DNA of 64,000 nucleotides from Haloferax marinisediminis (GTDB lineage: Archaea > Halobacteriota > Halobacteria > Halobacteriales > Haloferacaceae): NCBI RefSeq assembly GCF_009674585.1, contig NZ_WKJP01000001.1:124001-188000 (forward strand). The letters run 5' to 3'. Shown here piece by piece: positions 8,381-17,847 of the stretch. The notes below the pieces were generated by a model, which saw only the letters and a program-made list of their open reading frames with translations, had not been told where the DNA came from and did not search any database. The position numbers were made by a program, and so were the translations under genes. Each line of letters begins with the position of its first letter. The first letter of the stretch is position 1.

Positions 8381-8746
8381 TCAGGCCGTGACGATCTCGT
8401 CTTCGAGGCTGGCGACTGCGTCGAGTACCTCGTCGATTTCGTTTTCCTCGACGTCGAACTCCTCCAGTGCGTCCTTGAGGTGCGTCGCCGTCGCCGCGAA
8501 GTCGTCGTGTGACAGCTCCAGGTGTTCGTGTGCCTCGCGCATGTCGGCGCCCGTGTAGTCGACAGGGCCGCCGGCCACAGCGCTGATGAACTGCACCTGG
8601 TGGGCTCGTTGTTTCTGCATGTCCGTGTCTTCGAAGTACGGTGCGAGCTCGTCGTCCGCCAGCATCCGGTCGTAGAACTCGTCGACGACTGCAGAGATAG
8701 CCTCTTTCCCGCCAAGTCTCTCGTAGAGAGTTTTATTGCCCGACAT
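8381..8746 (-). CDS. Truncated haemoglobin (group I-like)
   Basis: 121 aa with the 2-on-2 globin pattern: LYERLGGKEAISAVVDEFYDR at the N-terminus, YFEDTDM, then QVQFISAVAGGP, and a later helix containing AHEHLELSHDDF whose His is the likely proximal ligand. Truncated globins bind O2 and NO and often dioxygenate NO to nitrate. The gene is divergent from the H-NOX gene, with 179 bp between the starts. CTTATCAAA on the minus strand, 25-33 nt before the ATG, could be its TATA element. Confidence 0.9.
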   Translation of the reverse strand: MSGNKTLYERLGGKEAISAVVDEFYDRMLADDELAPYFEDTDMQKQRAHQVQFISAVAGGPVDYTGADMREAHEHLELSHDDFAATATHLKDALEEFDVEENEIDEVLDAVASLEDEIVTA

Positions 8747-8925
8747 TAACCGGATATTAAGTTACTCTTTGATAAGCTTACCCCGGAGTGTCACTTAACT
8801 GATTGAAAATATTTTATACGATTACGTAACATATTGCTCCCAGCGTGATAACGACCACTTTCCCCGCGTCCCTGACACGGGCACCCCAGCAATCGATGGC
8901 GCGAACACTCGGAGGGCGTTGAGTC
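8747..8925. promoter_or_regulatory. Divergent promoter region for haemoglobin and H-NOX genes
   Basis: The 179-bp gap is much more AT-rich than its surroundings. Toward the right an AAAATATTTTATACG element (about 8806-8820) can serve as a TATA box for the H-NOX operon. GGAGGG at 8911-8916 is a Shine-Dalgarno sequence 9 nt before the GTG start. Toward the left a TATA-like element supports a leaderless haemoglobin transcript. Shared control is plausible. Confidence 0.55.
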
Positions 8926-9477
8926 GTGCACGGAATCGTCCTCAACCAGTTGAAAAGCTTCGTCGTCGAGACGTACGACCGCGACACGTGGGCGACGTTA
9001 CAACAGGAGGCGGGCCTCCCGGGCAAACTGTACGTTCCAGTGACCGAGTACCCCGACGAAGACGTTCTCGCACTCGTCGAGACGGCATCTGAACTGACGG
9101 AGATACCCATCCCTGACTTGCTCGAAGCGTTCGGCGAATTTCTGGTACCGCCACTCCTCGAAACGTACGGCGTCCACGTCGACAAAGACTGGACCGGGCT
9201 CGAACTCATCGCGAACGTCGAGCGGTACATCCACATCGCACTCCGGGCGAAACAGGTTTCGACGTACACACCACCCGAACTCGAATCGGGGTGGCGAGAC
9301 AACAATACGGTCAGCCTCGTCTATCAATCAGACCGTCAACTGTGCCACCTCGCGAGAGGCATCATCACAGGTGTCGGCGACCACTTCGACGAACCGTTCG
9401 AGATCGAAGAACCGGTCTGCATGCACGAGGGTGACGAGTACTGCGAACTCCTCGTTCGACACGCCGAAGCAGCCTAA
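8926..9477 (+). CDS. H-NOX (haem NO/O2 binding) sensor protein
   Basis: 183 aa starting at GTG, supported by a good ribosome binding site. The N-terminus MHGIVLNQLKSFVVETY matches the H-NOX start. The haem-pocket signature YxSxR is present as YQSDR (Tyr133, Ser135, Arg137). His103 lies exactly 30 residues before Tyr133, the spacing I recall between His105 and the YxSxR tyrosine in soluble guanylate cyclase beta1, so it is the likely proximal ligand. The C-terminus carries CMHEGDEYCELLV. H-NOX proteins signal through partner transducers, and the next gene is a chemoreceptor, so a role in gas taxis is the natural inference. Confidence 0.85.
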   Translation: MHGIVLNQLKSFVVETYDRDTWATLQQEAGLPGKLYVPVTEYPDEDVLALVETASELTEIPIPDLLEAFGEFLVPPLLETYGVHVDKDWTGLELIANVERYIHIALRAKQVSTYTPPELESGWRDNNTVSLVYQSDRQLCHLARGIITGVGDHFDEPFEIEEPVCMHEGDEYCELLVRHAEAA

Positions 9478-9686
9478 CGAACCCTCCAGACGTGGTCGTC
9501 GCCAGCAGATTCACCATCTGCGTGGCACTCGAACCCATCTGAGACTCGACCGAACGAGCGTCAGCCCTCCGATAAAATCGACCGTTTAGCGCCGCTTAAT
9601 CCGTCATATAATGCCAGAATAGTTTGGAAAGAAGACTGTCAGTACTGTGCGAAGGTTTATAGTATCAGATGAGACATTCGTGGCAT

Positions 9687-11720
9687 ATGGTAGATATACT
9701 CGGTCTCCTTCTACCTAGGTTCATACGCCGACGGTACCCACTTCGGTTCGGAGTGGTACTGGGCGGTATCGGCGTTCTCGTCGGTGCCGTGGGTCTAGGT
9801 GTGGGGCGAACAACAACGTATCAAGTCCCGACGGAGGTCGTCGCTGCGGCCGCCGGGGGTATCGTCGTGAGCGGGGTGCTCGGCGGGCTGATGGTCAGAA
9901 GCACGATGAAATCGGTCGACTCCATCAGTTCGAGCACCGAGACGATGCGCGACGGAAACCTCGACGTCGAAGTCGAGAACGGTCGAATCGACGCTGTCGG
10001 CCGGCTTTCGGAGTCGATTGCTGGCTTCCGCGACGCCGTCGCAGAACGGCTCGAGCAGACGAACTCCGACCACGAACAACTCGAGACGGAGCTTCGCAAG
10101 GTCGAAGGTGTCGCTGACCACTACAGCGGTGAACTCGAAGCGGCCCTCGACGACCCCTCGCTTCGTGTCGATACCAACGCCCCGAACGAGGCGATGGCCG
10201 CGCTTGCGAGGGCAACCAACGACGTTCTCGACGCACGAGAAGACCGAGTCGACGAACTCGCAGACGTGCGTGAGCAGGTCGACGCACTCCACGCAGAGCG
10301 TGACCGACTGGACACCGAGAACCAGCAGCTGAAAGCCATGGCGGGCGAGTACGCCGAGGTTCTCAAGGCGTGTGCTGACGGTGACCTCTCCCAGCGGATG
10401 GACGAAGACGTCGAAAACGAGGTCGCGTCCAGATTCGCCGCCCAGTTCAACGAGATGATGACCGAGTTCGAACAGACCACGGTCAAAGCCGAGAACTTCG
10501 CGAAAGAGGTCGCGACACTGAGCAACGAAGTCACAGTGAGTGCGACCGAAGTGCGCGAAGGGAGCGAACAAGTCTCCGGCAGTCTCCACAGCATCTCCAA
10601 CGTGGCAGAGACCCAGTACGACAACCTGGAGTCGGTCGCCATCGACATGAGCAACCTCTCTGCGACCATCGAGGAGATCGACGACTCGTCGAGTGACGTG
10701 GCCGAGATTGCCCAACAGACGGTCGAAACCGGCCGCGAAGGGCGAGAAGCCGCGACGGAAGCAATCAAGGGGATGAAAGAGATCGAGCAGGAGTCCGTCG
10801 ACACGGTCGAAGAGATCGAACGACTGGAGTCCGAAGTGCAGCAGATCGACGACCTCATCGACTTCATCCGCGAAATCGCAGAGCAGACGAACATGCTGGC
10901 GTTGAACGCCAACATCGAAGCGTCCCGTGCCGGTGAGTCCGGTCAGGGCTTCGCCGTGGTCGCCCGCGAAATCAAGGAACTCGCAGAGGGGACCAAGGAC
11001 GCGGCCGCAGACATCGAGACGCGACTCGAAGAGATTCAGTCGCAAACCTCCCAGACGGTGGCAGAAGTTCGCGACACGCGAGAGCAGATTGCGCGACACA
11101 CCGACTCCGTCCAGAACGCTGCGGAGGCACTCAACCAGATTGCCGAGAACGCACAGGAGACCAACACTGGTGTCCAGGAGATCAGTTCGGTGACGAGCCA
11201 ACAGGCGGACGCTACGCAGGCAGTCCTCTCTGCGGTCGACGACGCGACCGAGACTAGTGCCGAGACGGTCGAAGAGGCATCGGCAGCGGCGACAGGTGCC
11301 GAACAGCAGACGCTTGCACTGTCTGCAGTGTCGGACAGCGCGAGTGCGCTTGCGACGCAGGCGAACCGCCTCAACGACACGCTCGACCAGTTCAAGACCG
11401 AGATGGCCGTCACAGTGCCGGCCGACGAAGACGCTGGTGAAGCCGACGAGGCTGACCCACTGGAATCCGACGAAGACGTTGGCGAAGCCGACGAGGCTGA
11501 AGACGTTCTGGCTGACGCAGACGGTGACGACCCACTGGCCGAAGACCCGCTGGCCGAAACGCCCGCTTCGGACGAGTCGACGTTCCGTTTCGACGGGGAG
11601 CCCGGCGACGAAATCGACTTCGACGAGGTCGAATCCGACGTGGAACTGGCCGACGAAGCCGAGGGAGAACCGAGCGACGAGACCGAAGAGTCGCCTGTAG
11701 ACAACACCGCGGAGCGATGA
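9687..11720 (+). CDS. Methyl-accepting transducer without extracellular sensor domain
   Basis: 677 aa from the ATG at 9687. TTTATA at 9656-9661 lies 26 nt upstream, which favours this start over the ATG at 9669. Two adjacent membrane helices (about 18-38 and 47-67) are separated by only some eight residues, so there is no ectodomain. HAMP-like segments follow (70-120 and about 220-270), then a long coiled-coil signalling domain with the hairpin tip [19 protein letters not shown]. The C-terminal 100 residues are an acidic, repetitive tail. Input must come from inside the cell or membrane; the H-NOX protein encoded just upstream is the obvious candidate. Confidence 0.92.
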   Translation: MVDILGLLLPRFIRRRYPLRFGVVLGGIGVLVGAVGLGVGRTTTYQVPTEVVAAAAGGIVVSGVLGGLMVRSTMKSVDSISSSTETMRDGNLDVEVENGRIDAVGRLSESIAGFRDAVAERLEQTNSDHEQLETELRKVEGVADHYSGELEAALDDPSLRVDTNAPNEAMAALARATNDVLDAREDRVDELADVREQVDALHAERDRLDTENQQLKAMAGEYAEVLKACADGDLSQRMDEDVENEVASRFAAQFNEMMTEFEQTTVKAENFAKEVATLSNEVTVSATEVREGSEQVSGSLHSISNVAETQYDNLESVAIDMSNLSATIEEIDDSSSDVAEIAQQTVETGREGREAATEAIKGMKEIEQESVDTVEEIERLESEVQQIDDLIDFIREIAEQTNMLALNANIEASRAGESGQGFAVVAREIKELAEGTKDAAADIETRLEEIQSQTSQTVAEVRDTREQIARHTDSVQNAAEALNQIAENAQETNTGVQEISSVTSQQADATQAVLSAVDDATETSAETVEEASAAATGAEQQTLALSAVSDSASALATQANRLNDTLDQFKTEMAVTVPADEDAGEADEADPLESDEDVGEADEAEDVLADADGDDPLAEDPLAETPASDESTFRFDGEPGDEIDFDEVESDVELADEAEGEPSDETEESPVDNTAER

Positions 11721-11763
11721 TGCAATCGAAGCTACCGTCTCTCTGCTCAGAAGGGGTGAGCAG

Positions 11764-12267
11764 ATGAGCGAACAGTCGGCCGACGTTGGCGGCGGTGACA
11801 CCGTCGCACCTGAGTCGGTCATCGAATTCCTCGAGTTCCGTCTCGATGGAGACCGATACGCACTGGAGTTGGGCCGGGTGGGGCAAGTCATCTGGAAACC
11901 TGCGATTACTCGTGTTCCGAACGCCCCCAACGGAATCTACGGGTCGGCGACAGTCGAAGGCGACGTCGCCGTCGCCGTCGATACGTACGCAGTCGTCGAC
12001 TGTGAGCGGCCGTTTTCTGACCCCGAGGACGCGTACCTCGTTCTCTTAGACCGTCAGGAGACGCCGCAACTCGTTGGCCTCCTCGTCGAAGCGGTCGACG
12101 GAATCTATCGACACCACGTCGATACGGTGTCTCAACTGACGGACGGAGACGTCCCACTCGACGACCGCTGGTTTAGGGCCGTAATCGAAGATGGCGAGAC
12201 GCCCGACATACACGTCTTCGACAGCCATCAACTCATCGCGGCCATCCACCCACTGGAAGCACGATAA
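11764..12267 (+). CDS. CheW-like chemotaxis coupling protein
   Basis: 167 aa with one CheW domain: IEFLEFRLDGDRYALEL begins the first SH3-like barrel, ITRVPNAPNGIYG follows, and QLVGLLVEAVDGIYR is in the second barrel. It links the transducer to CheA. The sequence is more divergent than typical archaeal CheW, with TVEGDVAVAVD replacing the usual RG-rich loop. It lies 43 nt after the transducer and 70 nt before cheY. Confidence 0.88.
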   Translation: MSEQSADVGGGDTVAPESVIEFLEFRLDGDRYALELGRVGQVIWKPAITRVPNAPNGIYGSATVEGDVAVAVDTYAVVDCERPFSDPEDAYLVLLDRQETPQLVGLLVEAVDGIYRHHVDTVSQLTDGDVPLDDRWFRAVIEDGETPDIHVFDSHQLIAAIHPLEAR

Positions 12268-12337
12268 CACGATTTACGAAACAGACAGACACAGACAGAT
12301 GATCACAACCGAACCGAGGTTCACGTAGGACGCACAC

Positions 12338-12715
12338 ATGTCAATCGGGATTCTAATCGTCGACGACTCAAGCTACATGCGAAGTAGGCTCAAGAGCGCG
12401 CTCGACGATGACACGTACGAAATCGTTGACGAAGCACAGAACGGCGCATGGGCAGTGCAGAAGTACAAAGAACACGGCGATGACATCGACATCGTCTTGA
12501 TGGACATCGTGATGCGAAAGGCGAACGGTGTCAAGGCGACTGCCGCCATCAAGCATCTCGACAAAGACGCCCGCGTCATCATGTGTACGAGCGTGGGACA
12601 GCGGAAGAAGATGGAACTCGCCGCCCGGGCAGGCGCAGACGGCTACATCACGAAACCGTTCGACGACGACGAAATCGTCCGAGCCATCGAGAGTATCCTT
12701 TCCGACGAATCATGA
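12338..12715 (+). CDS. cheY: Chemotaxis response regulator CheY
   Basis: 125-aa stand-alone receiver domain. The acidic pocket is at ILIVDDSSYMR, the phosphoacceptor Asp in VLMDIVM, the switch Thr in CTSVGQ and the Lys in ITKPFDD. Phosphorylated CheY acts on the archaellum motor through adaptor proteins in archaea. It is followed by cheA after 55 nt; cheB, which often sits here in haloarchaea, is missing. Confidence 0.95.
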   Translation: MSIGILIVDDSSYMRSRLKSALDDDTYEIVDEAQNGAWAVQKYKEHGDDIDIVLMDIVMRKANGVKATAAIKHLDKDARVIMCTSVGQRKKMELAARAGADGYITKPFDDDEIVRAIESILSDES

Positions 12716-12770
12716 GACACAGAGAGGTACCGCCCACGAAAACCGTCGTCAGTAATCGCGGGAGGCCGCC

Positions 12771-15700
12771 GTGAGCCGAAACGACGAATTCGTCCGCGAG
12801 ACGCGGACGTCCGTGCGACAACTGACGAACGGACTCGTCGAACTCGAACGAGACGGAAGCAGTCGGGAACTGGTAGACGACCTGTTCCGGACGGCGCACA
12901 CGCTGAAGGGGAACTGCAGTATGGCCGGTCTCGACGGTGCGAGTCGGCTCGCCCACGCAGTCGAAGACTTCCTCAGCGGTCTCCGTGACGGGTCACTGGG
13001 TCCGAACCCAGACCTGATAGACGCCGCACTCGCAGCAGTCGACGACATCGACGCGATACTCGACGAGTGGGCCGACGGAGACACCGTCGAAACCGACCCC
13101 GAGTCGTCGGTGTCGGCGCTCCGCACGGAGATGGAACGCTACCGAGGTGACCCGGGTGCGAGCGACGAGATGGCATCACGGGACGCAGACGCGCCGAGTC
13201 CAGAGTCGATGCCCGACCCGGACACGGCGGAGTTCGACCCGACAGTCGTCGATGCGCTCGAATCCGCGAGCGGGTTCGACGACCTCGAAGGGTTGCTCGC
13301 CGAGATGGACGACCCCGATGTGGACGAAGACGAAGCGCAGTCCCGCTGGGGGACGTTCGACAAGCGTGACGCTGACGACCCGTCGGCGGGTCACGGTTCG
13401 GCAGGGAGCTCTCAAAACGAGTTCGACGCCATCAAAAGCGGCGTCGACACGGACGACGTCTCGTCACTCGACCGCGAACTCGTCGAAACCGAATTCGGCG
13501 AGTTCGACGACGACGACCAGCTCTCGATTCAGGACCTCATCGAAGGCGAAGTCGCCGGCCCTGACGTGGAGGACGAAGACGCAGACCAGTCGGACGACGC
13601 CGACGCAACCGCCGACTCGTCGAGTTCGACAGTCAGCGCCGACGCCGACACGGCAAACGACGCCATTCGCCCCGAAGACTTCGGCTACACCGCTGCTACC
13701 TCGTCGGCCAGCGACGACACCCCAGTGAGTGCAGACGAGGGTGCATCAGAGACGCCAGCGGGTGCGACTGCATCCGGAGCCGACGCGGCAAACCCGTTCG
13801 AAGGCGCCGACGTCGTCGACCCCGACGAAGACCCGGCAGACGACGGCGTCTCGGTAGCAGGCGAGTCCGACGTGGCCACCGAACAGCCAGCCTCGACAGA
13901 ATCTGTCGACGCAGACCTCGAACGCGAGGGAGAAGACGACGCAGAAATCTCGTTCCCCGACGGCAAGTCGTTCGACCCCGAGAGCGAGGAGTCGTCCGCG
14001 TCTGAGGAACCGGCGCTCGGATTCTCCGCAGACAATGCATCCGAGGCGTCGGACGACAGTCCCGACGACTTCGAGGAGTTCGACGACGCTCCCGACCCCC
14101 TCGACGACGTCTCCGACGAGTTCGACCTCCCAGACGAGGGTGCCGACGGACCCGGACACTCCGAAGAGATTACCGAAGACGACCTCTCCGGCGAGTTTGG
14201 AGACGACAGTTTCGACCTCGCAGACGACGACCAGCAGGGCGACATCTCCGACGAGGACCTCGGCATCCCCGAGGACTTCCTGAGCGGTGGTATCGACCTC
14301 GACGTCGGGCAGACAGCGAACGACTCGGCGAGTTCGGCAGACGACGCCGGGTTGTCGGTCGAACGCGGAGTCGAGGGACTCGACCTTCCAGACATCGACC
14401 TGCCAGACGTCGACGAACTCTCTGGCGCATCCCTCGCCGACGAGTTCGACGGGAACTCGGCCGCCGACGTCTCGTTCGAACGGGACGAACACACGATGGC
14501 GTTCGAGTCCCGCTTCGCCGAGCGATTCGGTGGCAGTGTCGGCGACGACGACGTCCAACTCCTCCAGGTTGCCTCCTCGACGATCGAGGAGAGTAGCCTC
14601 GATGCCGCCAGATACCAGTCCAGCGGGACCGCGTCGTACCCACCCGACTTCGGTGACACGCGAGAGACCGACCAGATTCAGTCGCTCACCGTCGACGTCC
14701 AGAACGCGGACTCGCTTTTGAACCTCGTCGAAGAACTGTCGCTGACGCAACTGCGCATCAAACAGTCCGACGGAGAGGACATCGACGACCACCTGTCGGT
14801 GATGGATTCGGTGACGGCCGAACTCCGGCGCGCCGTGATGAATTTACGCCTCATGCCGCTTTCGACGGCCATCGACGGACTCCCACGAGTCGTCCGCGAC
14901 ATCGCACGCAAGCAGGACAAACAGGTCTCCTACGAAGTGTCCGACGAGGGTGTCAACCTCGACCGAAGTATCGTCGAGAAACTCGGCGACCCACTCGTCC
15001 ACCTCGTTCGGAACGCCGTCGACCACGGCATCGAACCGCCGGAAGAGCGCACCCGACAGGGCAAGAAACCGGAGGGGACCGTCGAACTCAGAGCACGACG
15101 AGACCGCGAACACGTCGTCATCGAAGTCGAAGACGACGGTCGGGGTATCAGCGCCGAGCGAATCCGACAGCAAGCGATCGACAACGACATCATCTCCAGA
15201 GAACGGGCCGAGCGCATGTCGTTCGACGAGGTGTACGACCTCGTCTTCGAACCCGGCTTTTCGACCGCAGACGAGGTCACCGACGTCTCCGGCCGTGGTG
15301 TCGGCATGGACGCCGTCAGGCGAACCATCAACTCGCTGGAGGGGACCGTCGAACTCACGAGCGAGTCGGGGTCGGGAACGACGGTCCGCATCCGTCTTCC
15401 CGTCTCGATTGCCGTCGCGAAGATGCTGTTCGTCCGCGTTGGCCACGAACAGTACGCGATTCCGGCGAGTGCCGTCGAAGACGTCGAAATCGTCGACGAA
15501 GACAGCCTCTCCGACGACGGGTTGGTGGCTGTCGACTGGCCCGAACACGTCACAGACCGCCCCGACCGCATCCCGCTTCTCCGTCTCGGGAAGGTGTTAG
15601 GTGTGGAAGACGCGGCCAGTGGTTCCGGGACGACCGACTCCACCGACAACCAGTCCGGTGCGTCCGAATCGACCGCCGCGGGAACCGCACAGGCGGACAA

Positions 15701-15902
15701 ACGCTCGCACAGCAAACGCGTGCTCGTCCGACTGGACCCCGCGACGCGGGAACTCGCACTGCTCTGTGACGAAGTCGACGACGCCCGTGAAGTCGTCGTC
15801 AAACCGTACGAGAAACTGCTCGGCGACGTGCCCGGAATCAGTGGCGCGACGATGAGTGGGGATGGAACGCTTGTGAACATCGTAGACGTGACAACACTAT
15901 GA
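12771..15902 (+). CDS. cheA: Chemotaxis histidine kinase CheA with very long acidic linker
   Basis: 1043 aa from a GTG start preceded by GGGAGG. Domains: Hpt at about 1-125 with the phosphorylated His43 in AHTLKGN; an Asp/Glu/Ser-rich low-complexity linker at about 130-635; the dimerisation domain starting at SLTVDVQNADSLLNLVEEL; the ATPase with N box LVHLVRNAVDHGIEP and EDDGRGIS; and a CheW-like regulatory domain from about 880. CheA enzymes are usually about 650-700 aa, so the extra length is all linker. No separate CheY/CheB-binding P2 domain is recognisable. It overlaps cheC by 4 nt. Confidence 0.95.
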   Translation: MSRNDEFVRETRTSVRQLTNGLVELERDGSSRELVDDLFRTAHTLKGNCSMAGLDGASRLAHAVEDFLSGLRDGSLGPNPDLIDAALAAVDDIDAILDEWADGDTVETDPESSVSALRTEMERYRGDPGASDEMASRDADAPSPESMPDPDTAEFDPTVVDALESASGFDDLEGLLAEMDDPDVDEDEAQSRWGTFDKRDADDPSAGHGSAGSSQNEFDAIKSGVDTDDVSSLDRELVETEFGEFDDDDQLSIQDLIEGEVAGPDVEDEDADQSDDADATADSSSSTVSADADTANDAIRPEDFGYTAATSSASDDTPVSADEGASETPAGATASGADAANPFEGADVVDPDEDPADDGVSVAGESDVATEQPASTESVDADLEREGEDDAEISFPDGKSFDPESEESSASEEPALGFSADNASEASDDSPDDFEEFDDAPDPLDDVSDEFDLPDEGADGPGHSEEITEDDLSGEFGDDSFDLADDDQQGDISDEDLGIPEDFLSGGIDLDVGQTANDSASSADDAGLSVERGVEGLDLPDIDLPDVDELSGASLADEFDGNSAADVSFERDEHTMAFESRFAERFGGSVGDDDVQLLQVASSTIEESSLDAARYQSSGTASYPPDFGDTRETDQIQSLTVDVQNADSLLNLVEELSLTQLRIKQSDGEDIDDHLSVMDSVTAELRRAVMNLRLMPLSTAIDGLPRVVRDIARKQDKQVSYEVSDEGVNLDRSIVEKLGDPLVHLVRNAVDHGIEPPEERTRQGKKPEGTVELRARRDREHVVIEVEDDGRGISAERIRQQAIDNDIISRERAERMSFDEVYDLVFEPGFSTADEVTDVSGRGVGMDAVRRTINSLEGTVELTSESGSGTTVRIRLPVSIAVAKMLFVRVGHEQYAIPASAVEDVEIVDEDSLSDDGLVAVDWPEHVTDRPDRIPLLRLGKVLGVEDAASGSGTTDSTDNQSGASESTAAGTAQADKRSHSKRVLVRLDPATRELALLCDEVDDAREVVVKPYEKLLGDVPGISGATMSGDGTLVNIVDVTTL

Positions 15903-16552
15903 CCGAACTGAATCAATCAACGACGGGACAGCACCGAATCGACATCGAAAAACTCGGCGTCTTGAACTACCTCGGCGAGTTGGGCGTCAGTGGTGTCGAA
16001 TCTCGACTCGGAAAGTTGGCCGGCAAGTCGACGGCCGTCAGGTCAGAAGTCGTCAAGAACGGATTCGTCGACGAATCGACCGTCGATTTGGCGTTCGACG
16101 CCGAGAAGCGACTGGGCGTCAGGGTCGGCCTCAACGGCGTTCCGCACGGGTGTATACTCGTGTTGTTCCCGCCAGCGAGTGCGAAGCGCGCCGTCCGAAT
16201 GATGCTCGCAGACACGAACGAAGACGTGGCCGATGTGTCGAACGACATGGCGGTCAGTTCCATCGTCGAACTCGGCGGGATGGTGGCAAACGGGTTCCTC
16301 GACGCGCTCGCCGACACGTTCGACCAGCACATCGCGACGTGGCCGCCGGTGACGCGGAACAGCGAACTGCCACAGATTATCGAGCGAGCAGTCACCGACG
16401 AAGAAGACAGAGGTCTGTACCTCGAAACAAAGTTCCACATCACGAGTCACAACATCGACGTCGAACTCTACTTGTTCCCAGAAAACGAGGTGTTCGTAGA
16501 GATTCTGAACCGCCTCGACATGGACGCAGTCACCGAGGGGGCTGACACGTGA
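15899..16552 (+). CDS. CheC-family protein, single domain, catalytic Asn missing
   Basis: 217 aa, ATGA overlap with cheA. CheC/CheX/FliY phosphatases use a [D/S]xxxExxN(x22)P helix motif. Here S120 and E124 are present, but the Asn position is Gly127. The protein may therefore be a scaffold or CheD-binding form rather than a CheY-P phosphatase. The family signature is otherwise clear, with VASSIVELGG-like helix and GLYLETKFHI strand. The next gene encodes a double CheC, so the operon carries three CheC-type domains. Confidence 0.85.
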   Translation: MTELNQSTTGQHRIDIEKLGVLNYLGELGVSGVESRLGKLAGKSTAVRSEVVKNGFVDESTVDLAFDAEKRLGVRVGLNGVPHGCILVLFPPASAKRAVRMMLADTNEDVADVSNDMAVSSIVELGGMVANGFLDALADTFDQHIATWPPVTRNSELPQIIERAVTDEEDRGLYLETKFHITSHNIDVELYLFPENEVFVEILNRLDMDAVTEGADT

Positions 16553-17847
16553 AGCTGAACGTCAACGCACTGGGGACCTTCTACGAGATGGCCCGCGAGG
16601 GTGCCGGACTCGCGGCCACTCGCCTGAACTCGATGTCGGAGTTCGAGAGTCGTGTGAAAGTGACGCGACTCCACTTCACCCACCGGTCGGAGATCCGCAA
16701 CGAACTCGATGATGGCTCCGAGAAAGTCGGCATTCGTGTCTCGATGGACGGCGAACTGTCGGGCACCTCCCTCCTGTTGTTCGACCACGAGAGCGCACTC
16801 TCCGTCGCCGGAGCGCTCGTCGACGACGTCGACGACGAACCGACCAACGAACTGGCGACGAGCGCCATCGTCGAACTCTGTCACATCATGAACAGCGGAT
16901 TCGTCGACGGGTGGGCAGACGTCCTGCAGGCCGAAATCGACGTCGACGCCCCCGAGTACGTCATCGGTGATACGGCGGGCGCATTCATCGACGAAGACGA
17001 GTTCGGTAACATGCACGAGGAGTTGGCGCTCGTCTTCCAGAGTCAAATCGAGACGACGGGAACCGAGTTCGGATTCGAACACTACCTCATCCCCGAACAC
17101 GAGTCAATCGCTCGACTGTTCGAGACGCAGACGGACGACGAGGGCATCGAGTACGAGAAACTCGCCGGATTCGACCAGATGGCACAACACGGGGCCACGC
17201 GCGTCGCCGAGAACCTCTCGCGGATGACCGGAATCGAGATGGACGTCGATATCCGCCGCATCAACTTCATCTCGCTCGACGCCATCCCAGAGACAGTACC
17301 GAACGAACCGCTCGTCAGCGTCGCGTTCAGTTTCAGCGGCACGCTCGGCGGCTATCTCCTGTTCCTGTTCGACCCAGAGTCAGCGAACGAACTCGTCGCG
17401 GCCACGGTCGGTGACTCACCCGGCGGCGGGTTGGGTGCGTTCGAACAGGACGCCATCAAAGAGTTGAGCAACGTCATGACGAGCGGTCTACTCGACGGGT
17501 GGGCGAACATGCTCGACGCCACCATCGACCACTCGACACCCGCGTACTCACACGACATGGGTGCGGCCGTCGTCGACCCGCTCATCGTCGGCCTGAGTGA
17601 AGTCCAGGAGTTCGCGTTCGTCTTCGACACGCGCATCCACGCCGTCGACCGAGAGTTCGACGTCGACATCTACGCGATACCCGACGAGACGGACCTCGAA
17701 GCAGCGCTGGACCGCCTCGACGCGAGACGTATCGACGAGTCACTCTCACACGACGTTGAGGAGACGGAGTTCGAAGCACGAGAGTTCGACGCCGACCTCG
17801 TCGAAGAGATTGCCGCTGGCACGTTCGAGGAGGTCGAAGAGCTATGA
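16549..17847 (+). CDS. Double-domain CheC-family CheY-P phosphatase
   Basis: 432 aa, GTG start overlapping the previous stop by 4 nt. There are two CheC repeats. The first helix motif has S105 and E109, but His112 in place of Asn. The second has D301, E305 and N308, followed by Pro after 22 residues, an exact match to the phosphatase motif. Only the second repeat should be active against CheY-P. Both repeats carry the conserved SGxxDGWA segment. The gene is translationally coupled to cheD. Confidence 0.88.
   Translation: MKLNVNALGTFYEMAREGAGLAATRLNSMSEFESRVKVTRLHFTHRSEIRNELDDGSEKVGIRVSMDGELSGTSLLLFDHESALSVAGALVDDVDDEPTNELATSAIVELCHIMNSGFVDGWADVLQAEIDVDAPEYVIGDTAGAFIDEDEFGNMHEELALVFQSQIETTGTEFGFEHYLIPEHESIARLFETQTDDEGIEYEKLAGFDQMAQHGATRVAENLSRMTGIEMDVDIRRINFISLDAIPETVPNEPLVSVAFSFSGTLGGYLLFLFDPESANELVAATVGDSPGGGLGAFEQDAIKELSNVMTSGLLDGWANMLDATIDHSTPAYSHDMGAAVVDPLIVGLSEVQEFAFVFDTRIHAVDREFDVDIYAIPDETDLEAALDRLDARRIDESLSHDVEETEFEAREFDADLVEEIAAGTFEEVEEL

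Noticed and set aside
9795-11930. A 711-codon minus-strand frame opposite the first transducer
   Set aside because: Antisense frame created by codon bias in GC-rich DNA; its translation is Arg/Val/Leu-rich and the plus strand encodes a clear chemoreceptor.
13685-14659. Long Ser-rich minus-strand frames opposite the cheA linker
   Set aside because: They mirror the GAC/GAG-rich linker codons (reverse complement gives Ser/Val/Leu); no start context or homology.
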